From assembly GCA_026692885.1 (NCBI GenBank), contig JAPLNJ010000910.1, positions 1-8,246 on the forward strand: 8,246 nucleotides of DNA, given 5' to 3'. Shown piece by piece: positions 1-5,893 of this stretch (position 1 is its first letter; each line of letters opens with the position of its first letter). A program made the position numbers and the translations under genes. The stretch is from Planctomycetota bacterium. Lineage in GTDB: Bacteria; Planctomycetota; Planctomycetia; Pirellulales; Pirellulaceae. The notes beneath the pieces are model-generated. The model ran no database searches. It was not told the origin of the DNA and saw nothing but the letters and a program-made list of their open reading frames with translations.

Positions 1-73
1 CCGCAATGCTGGCGGGATTTCCGCAAGAGTCCGAATTGGGCAGCATCGATCTAAGGTCTAACCACACGATGAT

Positions 74-78
74 AGGAG
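74..78 (+). promoter_or_regulatory. Ribosome binding site of the precursor gene
   Basis: AGGAG, 8 nt before ATG 87. It decides the start: upstream in-frame ATGs at 6 and 69 have no comparable Shine-Dalgarno sequence. Confidence 0.7.
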
Positions 79-86
79 ATGAAGAT

Positions 87-431
87 ATGACACTAAAAGA
101 TGCGACATCATACAACGCCTTGGTGACTCCGGAGCTGGAGAGCCGAAACAAGGAGGCAGCCCTGAGCGAAGAGGGTTTTCTGGAGCGGCTCCTGACCGAC
201 CCGAAGGGAACCTATCGCCACCGCTTCGGCGAGGAACTGCTGCCGGGCGAGGAGATCGAGGTCCTGGACCGGGAAGATGGCGGTAAGGTGCTCTATTTGC
301 CCCGTTTTGATTGCGGCATGATCATTCATGATGCCAGGCCGGAAGGCGATGATGAGCTGACGGACGCGGAGTTGGAGATGGTGGCGGGTGGCATCAATTC
401 CAGGTGTAACGGAACGTGCAATTTCAAGTAG
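87..431 (+). CDS. NHLP-leader (nitrile-hydratase-like) RiPP/bacteriocin precursor peptide
   Basis: Precursor of a presumed ribosomally made, exported peptide of the proteusin/NHLP type, 114 aa. The frame is open from base 6, but ATG 87 is chosen because AGGAG (74-78) lies 8 nt upstream; ATG 69 is an alternative without a good RBS. Residues ~18-73 (AALSEEGFLERLLTDPKGTY, then an acidic stretch ending VLYLP) match the nitrile-hydratase-alpha-like leader pattern. ELTDAELEMVAGG (90-102) is a classic double-glycine recognition helix. Cleavage after Gly102 would free INSRCNGTCNFK (103-114), with Ser105, Cys107, Thr110 and Cys111. The core is very short. Two Cys could form a disulfide, or Ser/Thr plus Cys could give thioether rings, but no modifying enzyme is visible here. 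The C39 peptidase domain of the large downstream transporter is the obvious processing partner. The family call is from recognised motifs; the product's activity is unknown. Confidence 0.88.
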   Translation: MTLKDATSYNALVTPELESRNKEAALSEEGFLERLLTDPKGTYRHRFGEELLPGEEIEVLDREDGGKVLYLPRFDCGMIIHDARPEGDDELTDAELEMVAGGINSRCNGTCNFK

Positions 432-433
432 TG

Positions 434-544
434 TCACGTCGAGATCTGTGTAACGGGTTCAAGACTCACGGGTTGGGGCAGATTGAGTGCTAGGTCGGGG
501 GGCGCGTCCGGCGAGAAAGGCGCCGCCTGCCAATGCCACGTCAT
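434..544 (-). CDS. Very small hypothetical ORF (36 aa) coupled to the preceding one
   Basis: ATG at 542-544 overlaps the TGA (541-543) of the 57-aa ORF in an ATGA arrangement. The product starts MTWHWQAAPFSPDAPPDLAL and is Pro-rich. The frame is also open upstream to a GTG at 619. The pair may be two coupled small genes, or one ~90-codon gene broken by a frameshift. No family recognised. Confidence 0.25.
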   Translation of the reverse strand: MTWHWQAAPFSPDAPPDLALNLPQPVSLEPVTQIST

Positions 545-714
545 GCGGCGGTCTCGCGACGTCGTGCGTTGCGCGAAGTCGAGCATCTGCTCCCAGCGTC
601 GCTCAGCAGGTTCGCCCACTCCGCTTGACGAGCCTCCGTGGCTGAGGAAAAATCATCCAGCACACGCTGGGGTGAACCAATCACCGGTCCCCCTTCTTGC
701 AGACGGATCTTCAT
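541..714 (-). CDS. Small hypothetical protein (57 aa), opposite to the operon
   Basis: Begins MKIRLQEGGPVIGSPQ. ATG at 712-714 is preceded on the minus strand by GGAAGGAG with 6 nt spacing, a very good ribosome site, which is the main reason to list it. An in-frame TTG further upstream (783) is less likely. I do not recognise the protein. The first ~45 residues look like ordinary soluble protein (RVLDDFSSATEARQAEWANL); the last ~13 are Arg/Ser/Thr-rich and could be out-of-frame reading after a frameshift. It lies between precursor and transporter genes on the opposite strand and overlaps a second tiny ORF by ATGA. It could be a real small gene, a decayed gene or a relic of a mobile element. 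Confidence 0.4.
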   Translation of the reverse strand: MKIRLQEGGPVIGSPQRVLDDFSSATEARQAEWANLLSDAGSRCSTSRNARRRETAA

Positions 715-806
715 GGCGGTCTCCTTCCCGTTGTGCGTGATATTCACAACATGGTCGGAGACCGCCTTTCCTGACAAGATCAACTAATCAACCTCGCCCT
801 CGTCCA

Positions 807-818
807 AGTGCTAGCACT
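807..818. promoter_or_regulatory. 12-bp perfect palindrome AGTGCTAGCACT, possible operator
   Basis: A perfect palindrome 44 nt upstream of the transporter start, in a position suited to an operator. It is not the CIRCE element, in which the half-sites are 9 nt apart. No cognate regulator is visible. Confidence 0.25.
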
Positions 819-844
819 GACACGGTTTGGGATCAGACCCGTAC

Positions 845-853
845 GGGAAGGGA
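845..853 (+). promoter_or_regulatory. Ribosome binding site of the transporter gene
   Basis: GGGAAGGGA, 6 nt before GTG 860 and 9 nt before ATG 863. The start cannot be decided between these adjacent codons; they differ by one Met. Confidence 0.5.
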
Positions 854-859
854 CTGTAA

Positions 860-3800
860 GTGATGGACGGTGCAAGGGTTGTCACGCCAACGGTTCCCCA
901 GGGTGACGCCTGGGAATGTGGGGTGGCCGCTCTGGCCATTCTGATGGGCTATTACGGCTGTCATGTTCCTCTGGAGGAGTTGCGCCGCGCCACCGGGGTG
1001 TCCCGCCAGGGCAGCAACTTTCTCCAGATGCGCGACGCTGCCCGCCGCTACGGGCTGCGTGCCCGTGTCTTTCGCAAGTCTCCCGAGCATCTGGCCGAGG
1101 CAGGTTTTCCCTGCATCGTCCACATGAATTTCAACCACTTTGTGGTGGTCGAGGGGATGCGGAACGGGCGCGTCTTCCTGAACGATCAGGGCTGCGGCCC
1201 GCATGACATCTCTTGGGATGAATTCGACGAGGGGTTCACCGGCCTGGTGATGACGCTGGAGCCGGGGGAGGAAGCGGTGCTGCGCCGCCGTCCTCCCGCG
1301 CGCTGGCTGATATTGTGCCGTCAACTGCTTCCGGCCCGCCGAGCGCTGGTGGCGGCTGCACTGACGAGCATGGTTTACGGACTCGCCATTGCAGGCTTCG
1401 CCTGGTCGCTCGCCGCCCGCCTCGACGAAGCTGCCGGGCCGGGGAGTGACGCCATCTCGGCTGCCAGCCGCCTCCCCAGGCTCGGCCGAAAAATAACTCC
1501 CTCGCCCCGGTACTCCGGGGAGAGGGTTGGGGTGAGGGGCAACGCCGTTAAGGATTTTGGTAGCCGAATTCGCCAGAATTCGGGTGTTTGGCGAGAATCC
1601 CCGAAGTCTGGCGACTTCGGCTACGATGTACGTGCCGGTTTTTGCCCGCGTCAAAATCCTTCACGGCGTTGGGTGAGGGGGTTGATGGCAAATGACGAAG
1701 ATATTCTTCGGCCGTACCCCAGTTCAGCCTTGGGCTCCGCATGGCCCACAGCGTGGGTTCTGTTGGCACTTCTCTCGCTCGTAGGGCGAGGATACTGTCT
1801 GGAAAAAGCAGGAGATGCTCTGGTGGCAGCACACGTTCCCCGTGCGCTGCACCAGATCTTCGGATTGCCTTCGGCCTACTTCACACTGCGGTTCCCCGAC
1901 GGAGTGGCTGCCCACGCCACGGCGGGCCGTGACCTGGCCATCCTGGCAACGGGCCCATTGGGCACCACGCTGTTGGATATGGCAGCGGCGGGGATCGTCT
2001 TCGTGGCTCTCTGGTTGGCATCGCCCGTATTCGGCTTGGCAGCGTGCGGACTGATCGCTGTCTTCTTGACCGTTCTGTGGCGGCTCTATGGGCGCCGCGA
2101 GGGATCCTGGCGGCGCGTCCGCCACACGGGTGAGGAAGCTGTCGGGTTCTCTGCCGGGCGGTTGGCAAACATCGAGAGTGCAAAACTTGCCGGTCGCGAC
2201 GCAGAGACGTTCTCCGGCATTGCCGGGATGCAGGCCAATAGCTTGAATGCGGCTCAACCGTGGTGGGGAAATCTGGCCTGTGCTTCCCTGGTCGCCTGGG
2301 CAGGGGTGGCCGTGGTACTGGTGATGGTCTTCACCTGGGTGGCGTCATCGACTTTGGGTCCCGCACTCAGCACGGGGCAGGCGGCCGCAGGGGTGCTGCT
2401 GCTGTCCGCGCTGGGCGTGTGGCTGCACGGGTTGATCAGGCAGGGAAGTGAACTCTCGCGTTTGCAGGATCTCGCCGTGGAACTCGATGAGTTGTATGCG
2501 CACGAGCCCGCGGGGACGGGTTTCGCCATCCGGGGACGAGAGGCCTTCGAGCCTGTCCCAGAAGCGACTTCAGCCTGTACGACGGCCCTCCGAGGCCGTC
2601 GGGAATCTTCGAATTCCCGGCCTCGACGGCCTCGGAGGGCCGTCGTACAGATGTCCTGCGACGGGCTCGTAGACGGACCTGACTCGCACCGGCGATCCGC
2701 CCCTGCGAATTCCTCCGTGCCCACGCCGCATGACGCGGTTCCCGGCACGGTGACTCTGGAGAACGTTCGCTTTGGCTACTCCACGTCGCAGCCCCCGTTG
2801 TTGGACGGGGCTTCTCTCTGGATCCAGCCGGGGCAACACGTGGGGCTGACCGGCGAGTCCGGCGTCGGGAAATCCACGCTGGCCCGCCTCGTGTGCGGCC
2901 TGCACGATCCCTGGGAGGGGAAGATATCGGTCACCGGCGAGTGCGCCTTTGTGGGAGGCTATCCGACTCTCTTTGAGGGAAGCGTGCGCGACAACGTGAC
3001 GCTCTGGGACGCCCGTTTCAGCGAGGGCGAGGTGATTGCCGCGTTGCAGGATGCGTGTTTGTGGGATTGCGTGGTTTCACGCGACAAGGGCCTGGATGCC
3101 GGCGTGCGAGCTGACGGCTCGAACCTCAGCGGCGGCCAGCGCCGCCGCCTGATGATCGCGCGCGCTCTGGTGCATCGCCCCGGCCTGCTGGTCTTGGATG
3201 AGACGCTGGACAGTCTGGACGCCACGTTGGCTGAGGAGATCCTCGCCAGACTCCGCTGTCGGGGCTGCACGGTCCTTTTGGTCACGCGCCGCAATGCCAC
3301 CCTGGCTGGCTGCGAAGCCGTGCACCGGGTGAATGCGGGGCGCGTCGTTCCCGAGGCACGGCCGGAAAACGTCTCCCTCGCCCCGGTATCCCGGGGAGAG
3401 GGCTGGGGTGAGGGGCCGAATGGCGAATGCCGAGGTCTTTCTTCGGCCGTGCCTGAGTCGGAAATCGAGTCGTCCGTGAACCCTAGCGCTCCGGCCTGTG
3501 GCGGTGCGCTGCCATCGGCCTCCGACGGCGCGCCGTTCCGGATGAGTGAGTGCCCACGGGAGGTGCTGAGCGTGCTCGCGGCCATTGCCCGTGTACTGCC
3601 GGGCGGTCGCATCACGGTTCCCGACCGGTTGATGATTGCCTCGCAGGTCGAGCCGGTGCGGGCTGCGGCGCAGCTCATGGGACTTTATTTGCGTCGCGTG
3701 CGATTGCGTCCTGCTGGTTGGTGGCGGGAAGATCATGGCCCCCTGATCGCCTTTCGAGGTGATCGCCCCGTCGCTTTGCTGCCTGCGCCCGGTTCGGGTT

Positions 3801-5893
3801 ATCGCATTTTCGATCCGGTGCTCGGTCGTCCTGACTCGGTGGATGGAACGCGGGCTGCCGAGCTATCTCTGGATGCTTTCATGCCGTACCGACGGCAGAC
3901 TGATCGGAAGACATCCTTGCTGCGTTTGTTGTGGCAAGCCTGGTGCGCGGCCAAGGGAGACGCCGCTCTGGCTATAGTCGGCATGGCGGCCTCCTGGTTG
4001 GTCTGGCTGGGACTCATGCTGCTGCCGCTGGTATCGTGGCGGGGAGCCGCTCCCACAGACCAGGCGTTCCTGGCCCTGCTGTCGGGCCTGGGGATTGTGG
4101 GCGGCGCTGGCGGGCTGGGACTGGCGGCAAGCGTGGCTTTGGTGCGCTGGCAGGGCCAGGCGCTGCTGACCATCCAGACAGCAGTCTGGGCACGCCTGCT
4201 GCGATTGCCTGTCGCCTTCTTCCGGTACGCCTCGCCTGCTCAATTGGCCGGATGGGCGGAGCAGACCGGAGAGCTTCTGAAGCACTCGGTCAGCGCTCCG
4301 GTGCGGATTCTGAGCGGAGCGACAGGCTGCATCGCCGGATTGGCGGTGCTGGCCTGCATGGATTTTTCTCTGGCGACGTGGGCTTGCGTGCTGCTCATCC
4401 CTGGCCTGCTCGTGCCACCCTTATGTGCCTGGAACGAAAGCCGCTTTACGCGGCAAGCATTCACTTGCGGCAGACGCAATGGGGCTCTCGCCCAGGGCCT
4501 GTTGAGGGATATTCTGAGCATGCGCATTCTCGGCACGCATCGCTTCGTCGGAGCACGCTGGGAGAGCGGATTTGCCGTGGAGTATAAGCTCCGGCGGTGC
4601 GCCCAGCGCTGGCGTCATGGTGCCGATATCGTTGCAGCGATTCATCCGGTGGCTGGTTTAGCGCTGTTCCTGGCCTGGTCTCCTGAAGTGAGCCGGGTGA
4701 CGCTGGCCTGCTCCGGCTTTGTGTTTGTCTTCTGTACCGGTCTGGTCGAGAGTGTGGCCGGAGCCGTCGCAAAATGGATTCGTCTGCTTCCCACGGCCGA
4801 GCGGATGCGTCCGATCCTCGAAACGGAAACCGAGCGGCGCGAGGCGGATCGGGATATCGGGCCACTCGACGGTTGCCTGACGGCGACCGGCCTCTGTTTT
4901 ACCTACCCCGACACGCACCTGCCCGCCCTCCGGGACGTATCGTTCCACGCCGCAGCGGGCGAAATCGTCGCCCTCACCGGACCCTCCGGCAGCGGGAAAT
5001 CGACCCTCGTGCGTTTGCTGTTGGGATTCGAAGAGCCGGCTGCCGGTGAAATCCGTTACGGAGAGTACCGCCTGGACGAAATCGACCGCGAGGCGGCTCG
5101 TCGTTGGATGGACGCCGTCCTGCAGGACGAACTGCTCCCGGCGGCCACCATCCGCACACACATCGCCGGGCAGTCGCCCCACTCGCTCGATCAGGTATGG
5201 GAAGCAGCACGTCTGGCCTGCCTGGACCAAGATTTGACCCCCACGCCCCTGGAACTGCAACAACTGGCGTTCAGTGACAAGCTCTCGACGGGACAGGTGC
5301 AGCGCATTCAAATTGCCCGCGCTCTGCTGCATCGCCCGCGGATTCTCTTCTTGGACGAGACGACCAGCGGACTCGAGGCAGTGGCCCTGCAGGAAGTGCT
5401 GGCCCGCATCCGCGCCATGAGGACCACCTGTATCCTGGTGACGCACCGCCCGGATGTGATCGCCCTGGCGGATCGGGTCTATGTATTGCACGGCGGAAGC
5501 ATGGTTGCCGAACACGGCACCCGTGCGGCTGCCGGATGGGTTCAGCCGGATTCCCCACAGGGACAACGCCCGGGAGGCCACACGGGGACAGACCAAGAAA
5601 TGACAACCCGCGGGGAACCCACGGACCGGCCGAAGAATACTCTCCGCATTTGCCTCTCGGCCCCTCACCCCGCCCCTCTCCCCGGAGTACCTGGGCGAGG
5701 GAGTTATTTTTCGGCCGTGCCCAAGCAGCCCTTGTTTCGGCAGAAAGCCCTCGACCGTTTGCAGACGCCCGAGCTACTCGATCGGCTGGTGACCTTCCCG
5801 GTTTCAAAAAGTTGGCTGGCAATTGCGGCTGTGGGCTGGCTGGTGCTTTGCCTGCTTGCCTGGGTTCTCCTGACAGCAATGAGGTTGCCATGA
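860..5893 (+). CDS. Fused NHLM exporter: C39 peptidase-ABC + ABC + truncated HlyD N-terminus (1677 aa)
   Basis: Presumed inner-membrane leader peptidase and exporter of the NHLP peptide. Start is GTG 860 or ATG 863; AAGGGA (848-853) serves either. Domains in order: C39 peptidase 1-135 (oxyanion Gln14, Cys20 in WECGVAAL, His93, Asp109, all present); TMD1 ~160-530, six helices, with a repeat-derived insert 207-287 between helices 1 and 2; repeat-derived linker ~572-598; NBD1 ~629-830 (Walker A GESGVGKST 665, LSGGQ 756, LLVLDE 776, but Gly700 for the Q-loop Gln and Arg810 for the switch His); repeat linker 832-865; NHLM-ATPase N-domain ~897-1012; TMD2 ~1034-1300; NBD2 ~1339-1553 (Walker A GPSGSGKST 1374, Gln1422, LSTGQ 1475, ILFLDE 1495, His1529); repeat linker 1588-1621; HlyD-like start 1624-1677 (LFRQKALDRLQTPELLDRL plus one membrane helix 1651-1674). 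Family members are usually separate ~700-residue proteins. The intact frame argues for function; a decaying fusion is possible. Confidence 0.9.
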   Translation: MMDGARVVTPTVPQGDAWECGVAALAILMGYYGCHVPLEELRRATGVSRQGSNFLQMRDAARRYGLRARVFRKSPEHLAEAGFPCIVHMNFNHFVVVEGMRNGRVFLNDQGCGPHDISWDEFDEGFTGLVMTLEPGEEAVLRRRPPARWLILCRQLLPARRALVAAALTSMVYGLAIAGFAWSLAARLDEAAGPGSDAISAASRLPRLGRKITPSPRYSGERVGVRGNAVKDFGSRIRQNSGVWRESPKSGDFGYDVRAGFCPRQNPSRRWVRGLMANDEDILRPYPSSALGSAWPTAWVLLALLSLVGRGYCLEKAGDALVAAHVPRALHQIFGLPSAYFTLRFPDGVAAHATAGRDLAILATGPLGTTLLDMAAAGIVFVALWLASPVFGLAACGLIAVFLTVLWRLYGRREGSWRRVRHTGEEAVGFSAGRLANIESAKLAGRDAETFSGIAGMQANSLNAAQPWWGNLACASLVAWAGVAVVLVMVFTWVASSTLGPALSTGQAAAGVLLLSALGVWLHGLIRQGSELSRLQDLAVELDELYAHEPAGTGFAIRGREAFEPVPEATSACTTALRGRRESSNSRPRRPRRAVVQMSCDGLVDGPDSHRRSAPANSSVPTPHDAVPGTVTLENVRFGYSTSQPPLLDGASLWIQPGQHVGLTGESGVGKSTLARLVCGLHDPWEGKISVTGECAFVGGYPTLFEGSVRDNVTLWDARFSEGEVIAALQDACLWDCVVSRDKGLDAGVRADGSNLSGGQRRRLMIARALVHRPGLLVLDETLDSLDATLAEEILARLRCRGCTVLLVTRRNATLAGCEAVHRVNAGRVVPEARPENVSLAPVSRGEGWGEGPNGECRGLSSAVPESEIESSVNPSAPACGGALPSASDGAPFRMSECPREVLSVLAAIARVLPGGRITVPDRLMIASQVEPVRAAAQLMGLYLRRVRLRPAGWWREDHGPLIAFRGDRPVALLPAPGSGYRIFDPVLGRPDSVDGTRAAELSLDAFMPYRRQTDRKTSLLRLLWQAWCAAKGDAALAIVGMAASWLVWLGLMLLPLVSWRGAAPTDQAFLALLSGLGIVGGAGGLGLAASVALVRWQGQALLTIQTAVWARLLRLPVAFFRYASPAQLAGWAEQTGELLKHSVSAPVRILSGATGCIAGLAVLACMDFSLATWACVLLIPGLLVPPLCAWNESRFTRQAFTCGRRNGALAQGLLRDILSMRILGTHRFVGARWESGFAVEYKLRRCAQRWRHGADIVAAIHPVAGLALFLAWSPEVSRVTLACSGFVFVFCTGLVESVAGAVAKWIRLLPTAERMRPILETETERREADRDIGPLDGCLTATGLCFTYPDTHLPALRDVSFHAAAGEIVALTGPSGSGKSTLVRLLLGFEEPAAGEIRYGEYRLDEIDREAARRWMDAVLQDELLPAATIRTHIAGQSPHSLDQVWEAARLACLDQDLTPTPLELQQLAFSDKLSTGQVQRIQIARALLHRPRILFLDETTSGLEAVALQEVLARIRAMRTTCILVTHRPDVIALADRVYVLHGGSMVAEHGTRAAAGWVQPDSPQGQRPGGHTGTDQEMTTRGEPTDRPKNTLRICLSAPHPAPLPGVPGRGSYFSAVPKQPLFRQKALDRLQTPELLDRLVTFPVSKSWLAIAAVGWLVLCLLAWVLLTAMRLP
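1479..1718 (+). repeat. 99-nt inverted-repeat element, copy 1, interrupted by a nested 141-nt repeat
   Basis: Ends GGCTCGGCCGAA (1479-1490) and TTCGGCCGTACC (1707-1718) form imperfect terminal inverted repeats. The conserved 41-nt core (CCCTCGCCCCGGTACTCCGG, 1499-1518, continuing to 1539) starts 20 nt from the end, as in the other copies. 240 nt less the 141-nt nested unit is exactly 99 nt. It is in frame (80 codons) and encodes residues 207-287, the loop between helices 1 and 2 of TMD1. CCCCAG on both flanks (1474-1479, 1717-1722) may be a target duplication. Confidence 0.85.
1540..1670. repeat. Nested palindromic element inside copy 1
   Basis: Flanked by a 10-nt direct repeat GGGTGAGGGG (1530-1539 and 1671-1680), giving a 141-nt step that keeps the frame. 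Outer arms 1541-1558 and 1653-1670 pair 17 of 18. Inside is a second hairpin, 1560-1584 with 1600-1624 (23 of 25 paired, GTAGCCGAATTCGCCAGAAT type). The arrangement shows two successive insertion events, both translated. Confidence 0.8.
2575..2650. repeat. Perfect 27-bp inverted repeat in the TMD1-NBD1 linker
   Basis: Arms 2575-2601 and 2624-2650 are perfect reverse complements (begin CTGTACGACGGCCCTCCGAG). The loop contains a further GGGAAT/ATTCCC stem. Weaker outer arms at 2548-2561 and 2656-2669 (12 of 14) suggest the whole inserted unit is ~120 nt. It is read through in frame, giving the Arg/Ser-rich residues ~572-598 that have no place in an ABC transporter. Unrelated in sequence to the 99-nt element. 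Confidence 0.85.
3355..3453 (+). repeat. 99-nt inverted-repeat element, copy 2
   Basis: Ends GGCACGGCCGGAA (3355-3367) and TTCGGCCGTGCC (3442-3453). The 41-nt core is at 3375-3415, again 20 nt in from the left end. Exactly 99 nt, 33 codons, same orientation as copy 1 but read in a different frame. It encodes residues ~832-865, precisely the joint between the end of NBD1 and the N-domain of the second half-transporter. Confidence 0.88.
5623..5721 (-). repeat. 99-nt inverted-repeat element, copy 3 (inverted)
   Basis: Reverse orientation; ends GGACCGGCCGAA (5623-5634) and TTCGGCCGTGCC (5710-5721). Core at 5661-5701, 20 nt from the end. Exactly 99 nt and in frame, encoding residues ~1588-1621, the joint between NBD2 and the HlyD-like stub. 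Confidence 0.88.

Larger units (their letters stand above)
432..859. other. Interval between precursor and transporter genes
   Basis: 428 bases with no plus-strand gene. It holds the two small minus-strand ORFs (434-714) and, near the transporter, a 12-bp palindrome. I see no convincing terminator after the precursor gene, so precursor and transporter may still be cotranscribed, with the minus ORFs as an interruption. Confidence 0.6.

Noticed and set aside
36..64. TTGGGC-17 nt-TAACCA as a sigma-70 promoter of the precursor gene
   Set aside because: Spacing is right but both boxes are poor and the true transcript may start before the window.
807..818. CIRCE/HrcA operator
   Set aside because: CIRCE needs half-sites separated by 9 nt; here the halves are contiguous.
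833..1654. Long minus-strand frame (273 codons) opposite the transporter start
   Set aside because: Antisense shadow of the peptidase domain and of the repeats; no recognisable domain, while the plus frame is clearly a C39-ABC protein.
4658..5668. Minus-strand frame of 336 codons opposite NBD2
   Set aside because: High-GC antisense shadow; its translation has no protein-like pattern and the plus strand carries all ABC motifs.
1499..5701. Repeats in the transporter as a CRISPR array or group I/II intron
   Set aside because: Copies are kilobases apart, palindromic, in both orientations and translated; no spacers, intron core or splice need is seen because the frame stays open.
5536..5889. Upstream extension of the GNAT frame
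   Set aside because: It overlaps NBD2's tail and a repeat copy, is Pro/Arg-rich, and the GNAT fold begins after ATG 5890, which has the coupled start.
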